64,000 nucleotides of DNA, taken from Elymus sibiricus (taxonomy: Eukaryota; Streptophyta; Magnoliopsida; Poales; Poaceae). The translations under genes and the position numbers were made by a program. Positions 22,044 through 32,496 of the stretch are shown one piece after another. Positions within the stretch are counted from its first letter, which is position 1, and every line of letters begins with the position of its first letter. The DNA is taken from positions 199,740,537-199,804,536 of the forward strand of contig CM077672.1 in assembly GCA_039707655.1 (NCBI GenBank), written 5' to 3'. Under the pieces are notes generated by a model. It saw nothing but the letters and a program-made list of their open reading frames with translations. It was not told the DNA's origin and did not search any database.

Positions 22044-22508
22044 AATCGGGCGAGACAGGACCGCCCGAGAATCCAAAAGAGAAATGCCAAACGGGTGTCT
22101 AAAAGAGAATCGGGCGAGACAGGACCGCCCGAGAACTCAAGCGACACCACGAGAGGTCTTGAAAAGAAATGCCAAACGGGTGTCTAAAAGAGAATCGGGC
22201 GAGACAGGACCGCCCGAGAACTCAAGCGACGCCACGAGAGGTCTTGAAAAGAAATGCCAAACGGGTGTCTAAAAGAGAATCGGGCGAGACAGGACCGCCC
22301 GAGAACTCAAGCGACGCCACGAGAGGTCTTGAAAAGAAATGCCAAATGGGTGTCTAAAAGAGAATCGGGCGAGACAGGACCGCCCGAGAACTCAAGCGAT
22401 GCCACGAGAGGTCTTGAAAAGAAATGCCAAATGGGTGTCTAAAAGAGAATCGGGCGAGACAGGACCGCCCGAGAACTCAAGCGACGCCACGAGAGGTCTT
22501 GAAAATAA
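22044..22508 (-). repeat. 85-bp tandem repeat array
   Basis: Five nearly identical units start at 22107, 22192, 22277, 22362 and 22447, preceded by one shortened unit from 22044. Each has an inverted repeat CGGGCG/CGCCCG around nine bases. Because 85 is not a multiple of three, the four overlapping 62-codon open frames seen across it are only readings of the same repeat and are not genes. Confidence 0.9.
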
Positions 22509-22757
22509 AACTGAGTGCCCGGGGTAGTCTAGCCAGCCCCTGAGACACTCAGGAAATAAAATAACAGAAACGGGTTAGTCCACAATAATATGCATAGTAA
22601 TAATAATATTTGTAACCATAAATAACAATGATAGCATCAGTGGTGACAATAATTATTCTGCAAAATAATTCATGCTCAATTTAATTATTTCCTCCGAAGA
22701 CCGACACCGGACCGACACTTGACCCTTCCCAGCTAACGTCCTTGATCGCAGACACGG

Positions 22758-22785
22758 CTATTCGAATAGATATAACTCTGAAGAG
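22758..22785 (-). promoter_or_regulatory. Paired palindromes in the solo LTR
   Basis: CTATTCGAATAG (22758-22769, perfect) and CTCTGAAGAG (22776-22785, one central mismatch) lie six bases apart. Confidence 0.6.
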
Positions 22786-24339
22786 GGTGTACTCTTTACC
22801 CACGTGTATGAGATTTCTTTAGTCAACACCGTGGCACTGACTAATTCCCACTACGGTCTTTGGGTTGAAAACACACCTGACCAGCACACACCAGATTAAC
22901 TTTCCGGATGCCAGGAATCACCCAAAGCACCGTTCAATATTAACTCTAAGTCGGGGAGACTACAATCTTGAATAGCATGGGATCACTATTCATACGTGCC
23001 CCCCCATGGCCCAGCCGGATACACCCATGCCCCCTGACCTGATGACGGGCATTAGTCCATGGCCGTGGAAACCCTCATCATGGCCCTCTATGTGGTGTGT
23101 ACATAGACAGGGGTTAGCAACTTACTAAACCGTACTTCCCTCGCGGGAAGACCCGTGGCAGCACGGTGTTTAGCTAGGTGTGACGGAACAAGACTCGATC
23201 TAGGTCGACTCAGGAGGTGTTGTTATTATGACCGGTATACTCCACATATGTCACCGTGACACCGCCGTGTCAACACGTGACCCGTGCCCATCGGCACGTC
23301 CAAGACAGGAGACACGCTCCTGAATTTTCTCATAGCCGTCAATCATGTTAGAAGGATTCTTTGAGCTTGAGTGAAGTGCAAGTCAAGTGCAAGAAGTGAT
23401 ATGACCATGCATGCATGCATTATTACTACATATGTGGTGAAATCTCAAACCGATGCAAACATGCAATGCAATTCACCATATCCCAGGTTCAAATGCTTGC
23501 CTTGTCCAAAGTAGTTAGAAGAAGAACCCTCGAAATCCCCGGCAAAGTTCCCCTCTTCATTTTCTAAAAAATTCAAAATCCAAATCCAAATTATTTTTTT
23601 TGCAATAGTACCAATAGTTGTCTCAAAATATTTTTAAATATATACTAAAAAAACTAGAGAGAAAAATAAGAATTTCAAAAAAAGAATCAACTCAATCAGA
23701 GTTGTGGTTAAAAAGTTATTAAACTTTTAAACCCAGGGGTCTTTCTGCAAAACAGCCAGTCCCTGTGCGTTTTAAACAGAAAACGGTTTGGAAGGAAATA
23801 CGCTTCCTAGAGTGGAAAGCGTAAAGCGCCAAAGTACGCTTTCGATTTAAACACCGAAAAAGAGAAAACACTGACGGGTGGGCCCCACCCGTCAGGTTCA
23901 AATTCAAACGCACTCGCGCGCGTGTATAGAGGGGAGACGACGATTACCGGCGACGATCGCCGGGGTTCCAGTGGTTGGCGATGATCGGAACATGATCAGT
24001 GAGTCCGTCCGCATCGGTGGGTGGCAGTGGTGGTCGCCGGTGAGCAACAGAACGACGGCGAGGTCGACGGCGGCGGACGGTGGTTCGGGTGTGGTCGGAT
24101 CTTGCCGGAGAGAGCTCGGGTGGTGGAATTGAAGCGCGGGATCGACGAGAGGGTGCAAGAGATGACGACTGGTGGGTTTATGAGGGTAGGGATAGCCTAA
24201 CGGCGTCGGAAGCTTCTCGGCGGCGGATCGGGTGGCCGGAGAGGTAGAAGAAGACCTCCCCGAGGTCGGGGGAGTGGCGTAGGGGACGATTGAGAGAAGG
24301 TGTGGGTGATGGGTGAAGAGAACGGAGCTCAGGAGGCCC

Positions 24340-24347
24340 TTTTATAG
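24340..24347 (-). promoter_or_regulatory. TATA box of the solo LTR
   Basis: The minus strand reads CCCTATAAAAGGGCC at the edge of the GC-rich block. The GC-rich DNA downstream in sense would be the transcribed leader (inferred). Confidence 0.5.
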
Positions 24348-25744
24348 GGGATCCGAGGGTGGCCGAGCGGGTGCAGATGACGACGGAGTAACTCCGGCCG
24401 TCGAGGTAGGTTAGGGCGGTGCTCAGGTTCAGTGCATGCTTAGAGAGGTCAAGGGAGCTCTCAGGAAGCTTCAGTGCAGGCGGAGGCGAACCCTATCCAT
24501 TTCCCCGCGGATGGGCTCCCGTACGAGTGCGGCGGTGGTGGTCAGCTCCGGCGACTGCCAGCGGGCCCAGGGCGGTGTGGTCGGCGTGGAGAGGATGCGG
24601 AGGAGGTGCCGCGTGGAGGAGAGGTAGGTGAGGGGAGCAGCAGCAGTGAAGAGGGCGGGCGCCATGGCAATCCGCTCGGTCGCCGCGGATGAGCTCGGAG
24701 GTAGCTGCACCGGCCGAGTATTGTGTCGTCGGCAGTGAGCTACTGACCAGAGGGGTCACGGCGACTCATTGATGAGCAGAGGAGGCGTGGATGAGAAGGA
24801 GGGCGATGGAGTGGCGTGCACGGCGCCGATCTCTTCTCCTCTCTGAATAATTTAGTTAACTGAATTTCTATCAGCGATGAACTGTGTGCACTAGAGCTGT
24901 TTGATGAAATGACAGAGGGTGCTAGGGATTTTAGGAATTTGGGAGAATTTTTGTGGTGAGGTATTGATGCATAAAAGAGAGTGTGGCAAAGTTTCAGAAT
25001 TTTTGGAGCTATTAAAAATAGGTTTTGGTCACGGATAATTTTGGTGGGAGCAGAAGACTTGTAGAAAGTATGGTTCCTTTGTAAACCAAAGAAACCATGA
25101 ATAAAATAAATTCCAACCTTGGAATTTAGTAAATATTGTAGAAATATTTTTGTAAGGTGGAAAGGAGTTGGATACTGTCCTAGAAGGTGTGAGTGACTTG
25201 AGGGATAATTTAGGAGTGACAGAAAAATTATTGAAGGGATTTTCTATAAGAATGAAAGGAGATGAAAGGGGCCATTTCATTGAAATGATCTAGTCATTCA
25301 AAACTTTTCTGAAACAAAATTATTTTTGATCTTTCAAAAAAAATTGCCCAATAAATAAATCATCCAAAATAGAACCATTTAAAAAAATTGAAACCCAATT
25401 AGAAATAAAAATGAATTTCAGAACAGAAGTAAGAGAAGAAAAAGAATTGGGTCAAAATAATTCAAAGTATTTTCTTTTAATAAAAAGATTTGAAAAACCA
25501 GAGAGAAAAATTTGGGGTGTTATAGTATATTGATCTACTATCTGTTTCCTCTAGGGTATCTACTATGTCGTTCATCTTGGGTGGGAAACAAATAGTAAAG
25601 CAGCCATCATCTGTCTTTTTATTTAATTAAGCTATCATTTGCCTGCTATCATTATTTTTTGATATATCCACTGGTTGTTACCATCACTCTAGATTTCTGC
25701 ATGCTCTCCTTACTTAATCTCACTATATTTTTTTCATATGCATG

Positions 25745-25943
25745 TCAGTTATTGTACACAGTCATGCTGAACATGTAGAGAAAAAGAGAAGAGTCTTGCG
25801 CAGCAATACAATGTCATGCAGACATCGCTCCATGGTGGGTGTAATGGCAACCCCACCCCCCTCCTCCAGATTATAATCCAGAGGAAGATGGCTGTTCAGA
25901 GGTGGAGTCAGAGGGAGCTGACCACTCCTATTTACCCCCCAAG
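25745..25943 (+). CDS. CACTA TnpA-like gene, probable exon D
   Basis: An acidic segment ending D-H-S-Y-L-P-P-K meets the donor CCCAAG|GTGTTTCC at 25943. The pattern (acidic stretch, Tyr, Pro-Pro, basic residue, donor) repeats that of the other exons. Its 3' intron shares the phrase TATCATGCATATGGTG with the intron after exon E, 474 bp further on, so exon plus intron look duplicated. The 5' border is uncertain. Confidence 0.45.
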
Positions 25944-26079
25944 GTGTTTCCTCTAACTTGGCATGATGATGTTGGTCATATCATGCATATGGTGCCTTGC
26001 TTTGCTTACTTTCAACATCATATATGTCATCTACTTAGTTTAGACATGTTCTGTAATGCCACCTATTTAGTTTCTATAT

Positions 26080-26800
26080 CATATATGTGAGTTATCCAAT
26101 GTCATCTTTTTTAGCCAGCCATAGTATATGTGAAATATGCAATGTCATCCTGTTTAGCCAGCTATCATATATTTGAATTATATCTTGCCATTCCTTTTTT
26201 TCATTACATTTCCATTTGTCGACATTGTTTGTACATTCAACTACTCTTCCTGTGAATCAGCCATTTGAATGGGTGATGAAAAAATCTGGAGTGAAAACAA
26301 GTTCTTCAGAGCAGACAGTGCTACCTATCGAAGCAGATCTCTTGCTGGGTCCAGATAGCTCCTCAGAGGAGGATTCAGAGACAGATGACCAGTCCTATTC
26401 CCCCCCCCCCCGAGGTGTATGCTCTAACATTGGCAGGGTTATACTGCTCGTATCATGCATATGGTGTCTTGCATTGCATAGTTTAGACACCATATACACA
26501 ATATTCAACACCATCTGCTTAGTTTAGACATCATATATGCGAATGCCATCTGCTTAGTATATAAATCATATATGTGAATTATATCATGCTATCCTATTTA
26601 CTTAGATAACATATGTGAATTATGTCATGCGAACCTGTTTACTAAAGACATCATATAATTATCTCATGCCATCCTTTTTAGTTAGTCATCATATCTTTGA
26701 ATTATGTCATGCTATACTGTTTAGATAGACATCATATATGTGAAATTATGTCATGCTATCCTATTTAGTTAAACAACATATATGTGCACTATTTCATGCC
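26080..26800 (+). repeat. Degenerate ~45-60-bp repeats in CACTA introns
   Basis: Variants of CATCATATATGTGAATTATG followed by TCATGC and TATCCTGTTTAGTTAGA recur in the introns on both sides of exon E. They are AT-rich and non-coding and look like an old minisatellite. Confidence 0.55.
26216..26414 (+). CDS. CACTA TnpA-like gene, probable exon E
   Basis: The peptide runs from a VHSTTLPVNQPFEWV segment through K-x-S-S-S to an acidic stretch (SSSEEDSETDDQSY) and a proline run ending at CGAG|GTGTATGC (26414). The start resembles that of exon F (VHSTTFLVYQPFELE), another sign of exon duplication. The C-run before the donor (12 C) varies easily in length and would change the frame. Confidence 0.5.
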
Positions 26801-26837
26801 CTCTTTTTTCCTCACTATCTATTGCATCTGTCTCATA

Positions 26838-27316
26838 CAAGGTCTGTACATTCAACTACTTTTCTTGTTTATCAACCATTTGAATTGGAGGGGGTGATGG
26901 CAGTATCTAGCAGAGTAAAAACACGGTCTTCAAATAAAACTGTGCTACCTGTTGATGGAGATAGCACCCTGGTTGTACTTGCACAAGAACCAGCCCTACC
27001 ACACATAACCCAGACTATCACAGATTGTACCCCTACTCCGATGGACAAAGAACTAGCTTCACCCAATCTAACCCCAACCCCAGCAGATAGTAACCCAGTT
27101 CCAGTTGACACAGCACCATCTCCACAACAAAGCTCCCAAACAAGAGCAGTTAGTAAGGCAGCTCCAGTACCCAAAGCGCCAGGACTACCATGGCAAACCC
27201 CAACTCCACCAGTTAGTACACCTATTCCTGTGTACGAAGCAGAACCAGTCATCCGTAGTTTAGCATCTATCCCATTTGATGTTGTTAAATCCTATGTGGG
27301 TATCTTCCCATCATGA
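26838..27316 (+). CDS. CACTA TnpA-like gene, long exon F, Pro/Thr-rich
   Basis: This follows a TCATACAAG-type acceptor. The peptide begins like exon E (VHSTTFLVYQPFE, then VKTRSSNKTVLP), then becomes a long Pro/Thr/Ala-rich segment, and ends VVKSYVGIFPS before a TGA at 27314-27316. A Pro/Thr-rich spacer followed by a C-terminal coiled coil is the look of Triticeae CACTA ORF products; no catalytic domain is visible. Whether the TGA is the true end or a mutation is unclear, since homologous-looking exons continue downstream. Confidence 0.55.
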
Positions 27317-27468
27317 AAATATTATACTAAAGATGAAGGAAAAAGCCAGTTGCAGGTGTTCCTCCAGGAGTTATGTGTAAGTATTCATGGCAATTACTTT
27401 GCTTTGTCCCATACTTTCTACCACCCTGCTGGTTATAACACAGCAAATGTTTCCATTTTTCTATGTAG

Positions 27469-27648
27469 AGAATGACCGATTTGGAAACTCAGGATGAGGT
27501 AACCTGTGCTATCTTCAAGAATGCTTTGCAGCAGTATCGGAATTACCTGAAGAAAACGTATTTCACTGGCAAGGAAAATCAAATTCCCTTACTTTCTCCG
27601 GAGACACATTTATGGGATGATGACTGGGAATGCCTTGTTCTGTATTAG
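27469..27648 (+). CDS. CACTA TnpA-like gene, exon G
   Basis: Starts after the acceptor CTATGTAG (27468). It codes for about 59 residues, including FKNALQQYRNYLKKTYFTG and a terminal DDDWECLVLY, before TAG at 27646-27648. The stop may be a mutated Trp codon at the exon end; a GT follows closely. No named domain is recognised. Confidence 0.5.
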   Translation, partial: RMTDLETQDEVTCAIFKNALQQYRNYLKKTYFTGKENQIPLLSPETHLWDDDWECLVLY

Positions 27649-27738
27649 TCTTGACCCATGAATCTGGTAGGGTCTATGAGATCATATTTCATTTTGAAGT
27701 ACTATATGGATGCGTCTTACTGTACTCTCTTCTTGTAG

Positions 27739-27774
27739 AACAAGTGCTTAAACCTGAAGAACAATTGTTCTCAG
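27739..27774 (+). CDS. CACTA TnpA-like gene, 36-nt microexon
   Basis: Bounded by CTTGTAG on the left and TCTCAG|GTAAG on the right. It has twelve codons with no stop (NKCLNLKNNCSQ) and is symmetric in phase 0. Confidence 0.5.
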
Positions 27775-27853
27775 GTAAGATTCCATAGCTATGGGGCATA
27801 CTGCTTTGCTCTTGTATCACTGTATTTACTCATACCAACTAATTTTTAAATAG

Positions 27854-27886
27854 AAGGATCCAATCGAAACTTCAATGGCACAACAG
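27854..27886 (+). CDS. CACTA TnpA-like gene, 33-nt microexon
   Basis: Bounded by AAATAG on the left and CAACAG|GTATG on the right. It has eleven codons (KDPIETSMAQQ), phase 0 at both ends. The 450-bp intron after it is AT-rich and holds nothing recognisable. Confidence 0.5.
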
Positions 27887-28337
27887 GTATGTTTAAACAT
27901 GTTTCTTTAACTGGTTTGCTCTTCTAAATTGCTCTATGTTGATTTCAATTTCAATTGTGTAGACAGTTGTATTCTCATATCATGCACATTACAAGCATCA
28001 AAACAGAGCCAATAGTGTTGTTTGTTGTACATGCATACCCGTGGTACCCATCTGAAATCTTGTGGTGTCGTGTAGTTTCCCACACTTATATTCTTTCAAT
28101 GCTATTTTGTCTTGAACTGATATGATTTGAACTATGTCTATATTTTGATTTGGCAAGACAATGTAGTGACAGTAGCACGTAGATATATGTTTGTTTGATG
28201 ATTTTATAATCTACTACTTTGCAATAGAAGACTTGATAGTTTAATCCTGTCCAGCTTACTACTGAACTGGTTCACCAAAATGAGTTTCATATACTACATA
28301 CTAAACCTGTTATGTGTCTGCTTGTTTCTTCTTTTAG

Positions 28338-28796
28338 AATGCTGATAGAATATTGGACAAGAGTACCACATTAAGCAATGGTAGAGGAAGTAATGCAGAT
28401 AAGGTTGAAGATAGTGAGACAACCTTGCTGGTCTCCAACAAAGCTGATAAAACAGATAAGGAAAACTATCTTGAAGACAGTGAGACAACCCCAAAGTCAT
28501 GTCTTGATGTAGTGTTCGAGTTACTGGCCACTACCGCTTGCACAAGCTCTTCAAACTCACTATCTGAATCAGTTCGATTTCTTGAGTCTCAACTACAAGC
28601 TGAAAGACATCAATCAGCTATGCTACGACAAGAAGCCGAAGGACTGAGGAAGTCCCTGGGGAATTCAGATGCATACTTTCTGGTGCAACAGCAAGCGTTG
28701 GAGGATTTTAGCACCAAACAAGAGAAAGCTAATAAGCTTGCTAAGCTTATTCCAAGCATTGCCAGCATGGTGGATACCCAGGATAATGTTTCTTGA
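28338..28796 (+). CDS. CACTA TnpA-like gene, last exon with coiled coil
   Basis: Starts after CTTCTTTTAG at 28337 in the phase left by the microexons and stays open for 152 codons to TGA at 28794-28796. The N-terminal part has a repeated acidic phrase (KVEDSETT and YLEDSETT). The C-terminal half (about residues 75-140) has heptad-like Leu/Gln/Glu spacing (SVRFLESQLQAERHQS) consistent with a coiled coil. A role in dimerisation of a transposon DNA-binding protein is inferred. This is the best preserved coding segment of the element. Confidence 0.65.
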   Translation, partial: NADRILDKSTTLSNGRGSNADKVEDSETTLLVSNKADKTDKENYLEDSETTPKSCLDVVFELLATTACTSSSNSLSESVRFLESQLQAERHQSAMLRQEAEGLRKSLGNSDAYFLVQQQALEDFSTKQEKANKLAKLIPSIASMVDTQDNVS

Positions 28797-28841
28797 GCTC
28801 TTCTGAAGTTGTTTCAGTTCTGGACTTGTTTTGCTACCGCG

Positions 28842-28955
28842 TTTATTTGCACTGGTGGCCAATTTAGACGCCCAGTGTATGTAATATGCTGCTTTGTTGT
28901 TCCCTTTATTTGCACTGGTGGTGAACTTTGATGCCCAGTGGATGTAATGTCTGTA
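28842..28955 (+). repeat. 63-bp tandem duplication in the CACTA 3' UTR
   Basis: TTTATTTGCACTGGTGG starts at 28842 and 28905, each followed by GCCCAGTG and GATGTAATG-like sequence. It lies directly after the last exon and probably includes the polyadenylation region. Confidence 0.7.
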
Positions 28956-29049
28956 ATCGCCATAATAGCCTAGCGTTAGTTGCTTGCTTATTTATTTACT
29001 TATAGTCTTGTTTATTCGTTTCCTTGTAGTCACTGCAGTTCTTTTTCCT

Positions 29050-30331
29050 TGGTTTGCTACTGGCTGCAATAACCATGGGCCATATACGGGTCGTGGTAAT
29101 GATGGGCCTCCTACGGGCCATAGGATTCCATGGCCCTCCTATGGGCCATAGGATCCATCGGCCTCCTATGGGCCGTAGGATCCATGGGCCTCATACGCGC
29201 CGTATGATCCATGGGTCGTACTGTTCGTGGGCCAAAACTGGACCGCAATATGGACCGTAAACGGGCCTAAATCGAAACCGTCCGTTTGTGGCCCAGACCA
29301 TAACGGGCCGTTAACAGGCTGGAAGGAAGCACATGCTTAATTCTATCAACAGGCATGACGGCTCGTTAATGGGCCAGATTACAGGACAGGATGAAAATGG
29401 CCTAACGTGTTAACGGGCCACAAACAGACCGATTGTTACCACGGGTTGAATTTGGCCCATTAGCATAACAGGCCAGTAACGGACCGTAAGTAATCGAGGG
29501 CCGGAAATAAGCCCAAGAATTTAAGGCCGAAAGAAAACACGGGTTGGAAACGGCCCAACTGAATCATGGGCCATTAATGGGCTCAAAGCAGTTTACTATT
29601 CATGATGGGCCTGTTTCACCACGGGCCGTCAATGGGCCCAGAGATGCAAAAGGCCTCATATGGGCCGAAAGACTTCACGGGCCATAGATGGGCCGAAAGT
29701 GACAACGGGCTGGAATCATATGGGACGGTCCACATGAAGCTACTGGGCCGAATATTGAAAGGCCCTAATGGGCCGTGATTACCTGGGCCGTAAATGGGTT
29801 GTATGCGAACAAGCCGTTAACAGGTTTTCCATGGGCCGGCCCGCTAACTTTTGACCAAGTCAAACGGGCCGGCCCTTATAACCTAAATGGGCCACTATCG
29901 GGCCATGCCACGTGTCGACGTATCATAGGCGTCTCTCGTCCAATGAATGGATGACATCTGTCGCAACGCCGAGCTGACACGTGGATCCGCCGGTGAATGG
30001 GAAATTTACATGTGGAAAATCGCCATTGGTCAGGGCTGCTAACGGGTTATCGGATCCAAACTGGAACCCGATAGCTTAACGGTGAGCCGTTACGATGGAT
30101 GCCACGTGTTGGTTACCCTTGACAAAAACACTTCCATGACGTGACATTTATCGTCATGGAAGTGGACACTTCCGTGATGATAATTTCAGTATTGTCATGG
30201 AACTCTTCTACGACAGCACCGGTATGACTATCTTGATTCTATCATAAAATCGTCATGGATGTACATGCATGACGGAAATCATGACCTACTGTGACAAACA
30301 CGTATCATCACGGAAGTGTTTTTTTGTAGTG
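29050..30331 (+). repeat. CACTA subterminal repeats and right terminus
   Basis: From 29080 to 29900 GGGCC or GGCCC recurs every few dozen bases in contexts such as CGGGCCGTTAAC, the pattern of TnpA-binding subterminal repeats in CACTA elements. The last 210 bp contain a 13-base perfect stem (30129-30141 with 30152-30164). They also contain a 16-base inverted copy of the terminus (30166-30181 against 30304-30319). The terminus itself is at 30331. No gene is seen. Confidence 0.8.
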
Positions 30332-30907
30332 CATAAATGGATCTCTTGAGCTTGCATACCTTACCAGCGCTAGTCGGATCGACAAAACCCTCGGGCTATA
30401 TCATATACACATCCTCAGTTAATTTCCTTGAAGGAAAGCTGTTTTGACATCCATCTGCCATATCTCATAATCGAAATATGCAGCTATAGCTAGTACGATC
30501 CTCACCGACTTCAGCATCGCTACCGGCGAGTAAGTCTCGTCGTAGTCAATTCCTCGAACTTGTCCATAACCTTTAGCGACAAGCCGAGCTTTGTGGATCT
30601 GAACATTTCCACCCACATCAGTTTTCTTCTTAAAGACCCATTTGGAACCAATGGCAGTGATGCCAGGCGACGGATCAACCAAGTCCCACACTTGATTTTC
30701 ATCCATGGACTTCAACTTGGATCTCATGGCCTCTAGCCATGCCTCGGAATCTGGGCTCACCATCGCTTCCGCATACGTAGCCGGCTCGTTGCTTTCTAGC
30801 AACAACACATCGCCCACTCTGCGCAATCTTTCCGACCTCTGTGGTTCCGGTGCCGCTTCCACCTCGGGTTCCCTGACAGACTCCGATATGATCACATCAC
30901 CAGCCAA
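30332..30907 (-). pseudogene. pol: Copia reverse transcriptase, N-terminal part
   Basis: The frame from 30907 holds the linker and reverse transcriptase start: WLEAMRSKLKSMDENQVWDL, KWVFKKKTDVGG, ARLVAKGYGQ, and QMDVKTAFLQGN with the first catalytic Asp. The frame then breaks near 30418, apparently by a one-base deletion. The next frame carries one TAG before the RSIYG-like segment that ends at the CACTA terminus. The rest of reverse transcriptase and RNase H lie beyond the transposon, outside the window. Confidence 0.8.
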
Positions 30908-31473
30908 GTTGTCCCCAAGTGGTTCTCGAACTTCTTTGAGTTGGACCGTCCTCCCACTGGCTTCATGACTGAGAAACTCTTTCTCAAGGAAAACCCTGTT
31001 CTAAGCAACATACACTTTGTTCTTTTCCCGGTTGTAGAAGCTGTATCCCAAGGTTTACCTTGGATATCCCATGAATATGCATTTATCTAACTTGGGTGTA
31101 AGCTTGTCTAACATAAGCCGCTTGACAAATGCTTCACAACCCCAAATCTTTAGAAAAGACAAACTGGGACTCTTCCCAGTCCACATCTCATGTGGTGTCT
31201 TGTCTACGAATTTTGATGGTACCCTGTTAAGTGTGAAAGCTGTAGTTTCTAGAGCATATCCCCAGAATGACAGGATAAATCTGATTTGCTCATCATATAC
31301 TAGACCATGTCCAACAAGGTCCGATTCCTCCGTTCCGACACACCGTTTCTCTGTGGCGTACCTGGAGGTGTGAGCTGAGGTACTATACCTTGGCTTTTCA
31401 GATGATCATCAAACTCCTGGCTCATGTACTCACCTCCACAATCAGATCGTAGAAGCTTTATAGTCTTGTCGAG
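30908..31473 (-). pseudogene. pol: Copia integrase C-terminal half, decayed
   Basis: Directly beyond the stop at 31474 the same frame still shows recognisable integrase (IKLLRSDCGGEYMSQEFDDH, then TPQRNGVSERRNRTLLDMV), including the second Asp and the Glu of the catalytic triad. From there to the reverse transcriptase linker the frame is lost by several stops and shifts. Confidence 0.7.
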
Positions 31474-32109
31474 CTAATTTTCTACCTCATTCTGGAACTC
31501 TTTGAACTTTTCAAAAGTCTCTGACTTGTGCCTCATCAAACAGATATATCCATATCTACTCAAGTCGTCAGTAAAAGTCACAAAGTACTGATAGCCACCT
31601 CTGGCAGTTGTGCTTATTGGACCACACACATCGCTGTGTATAAGCTCCAATAGCTCGGACGCCCTCTCGCAACTCTTTGCAAAAGGATACTTAGTCATCT
31701 TGCCGAGCAAGCCTGATTCGCATGTCTCGAACGACCCAAAGTCGAACGAAGTTAGGAGCTCATCATCATGGAGCTTCTCCATGCATTTCAGACTAATGTG
31801 TCCAAGCCGGCAATACCAGAAGTATGTTGGGTTTAGCTCATTAGGCTTATACCTCTTGACATTCCAGTTATAGACCGGTTTCGTTTCTAGATTCAACATA
31901 AATAGCCCATCAACAATGGGTGCATAGCCGTGGAACATACCATTGAAAGATATCGAACAACCATTGTCCTTTAAATTGAATTCATAACCCTGACTCATCA
32001 AGCATGAGGCAGAAATAATGTTCCAACTAAGTGCAGGAATGCAACAAGAATTATTCAATTCCATAATGAATCCAGAAGGAAGCTGGAGCTGCATCGTGCC
32101 GACCTCCAA
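31474..32109 (-). pseudogene. pol: Copia protease end, GAG-pre-integrase and integrase core start
   Basis: This is a 211-codon open stretch: the end of protease (NNSCCIPALSWNIISAS), the zinc-binding pre-integrase segment (CRLGHISLKCMEKL) and the start of the catalytic core with Asp in IHSDVCGP and FTDDLSRYGY. The first zinc-binding His, expected just before CRLGH, is Tyr. A stop at 31474 ends the run. The true N-terminus is further upstream, so this is not a separate gene. Confidence 0.8.
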
Positions 32110-32496
32110 CGCAACAACTCTTGCTTTGTTGCCAACCCTTATGTCAATCTCCCCTTATGCCACACTCCTAGTTCTTTCCAGCCCCTGCATCGAGTTGCAA
32201 AGATGAACAACCAATCCGGTATCAAATACCCAAGAGCTACTAGGTATGTCAGCAAGGTAAATATCTATAACATATGTAACAAGTGTACCTTTGCCTGAAG
32301 AAGCATTTCCGGCCTTCTTGCCATGCTCAGCAAGCCCCTTGCTACAGTTCCTCTTCCAGTGACCAGGTTCCTTGCAATGATAGCAAATGGTCTTTGAGTC
32401 TAGTCCTGACTTCAGCTCAGCGGCGGAGGTTACCGTCTCCGTGCCCTTTGCCTTAGCCTTCTTCTTGGACCAACTCTTCTTGAACTTAGCTGATTT
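32110..32496 (-). pseudogene. Copia gag zinc knuckle and protease active site
   Basis: After the gag stop the frame continues through a Lys-rich stretch to a CCHC knuckle (32385-32344, CYHCKEPGHWKRNC), then protease with W-V-F-D-T-G near 32235-32215. A TGA or TAG-type stop near 32155 breaks it again before the next segment. Confidence 0.8.

Larger units (their letters stand above)
21452..25524 (-). mobile_element. Solo LTR inserted in the CACTA, target duplication GTATA
   Basis: A single LTR of 4,073 bp is flanked by GTATA at 21447-21451 and 25525-25529. On the minus strand it starts TATAACACCCC (first G changed to A) and ends GGCCTGACA. No primer-binding site, polypurine tract or internal domain is present, so it is a solo LTR left by LTR-LTR recombination. 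In sense order it has a TTCCTTTGTAA motif near 25077, a GC-rich block (about 24840-23930) with a TATA box, a GAAAGCGTA block (23850-23760), the paired palindromes, an 85-bp tandem array and the GAGTAC stem-loop. Confidence 0.9.
19596..30331 (+). mobile_element. CACTA (En/Spm) transposon, Jorge-like, 3' part
   Basis: The right terminus is unmistakable: the minus strand starts CACTACAAAAAAACACTTCC at 30331. About 1.3 kb of GGGCC-rich subterminal repeats precede it, as in CACTA elements. Upstream lie exons of a TnpA-like gene on the plus strand. The element is interrupted by the Sabrina-like element at 19595 and by a solo LTR (21452-25524). Its left terminus is outside the window. It sits in the Copia reverse transcriptase, which resumes at 30332. 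I see no TnpD-type transposase in the visible part. The name Jorge is from memory of the terminus. Confidence 0.85.

Noticed and set aside
22044..22508. CRISPR-like array or repeated small genes
   Set aside because: The 85-bp units are tandem without unique spacers, in a plant LTR. The 62-codon frames are the same repeat read at successive offsets.
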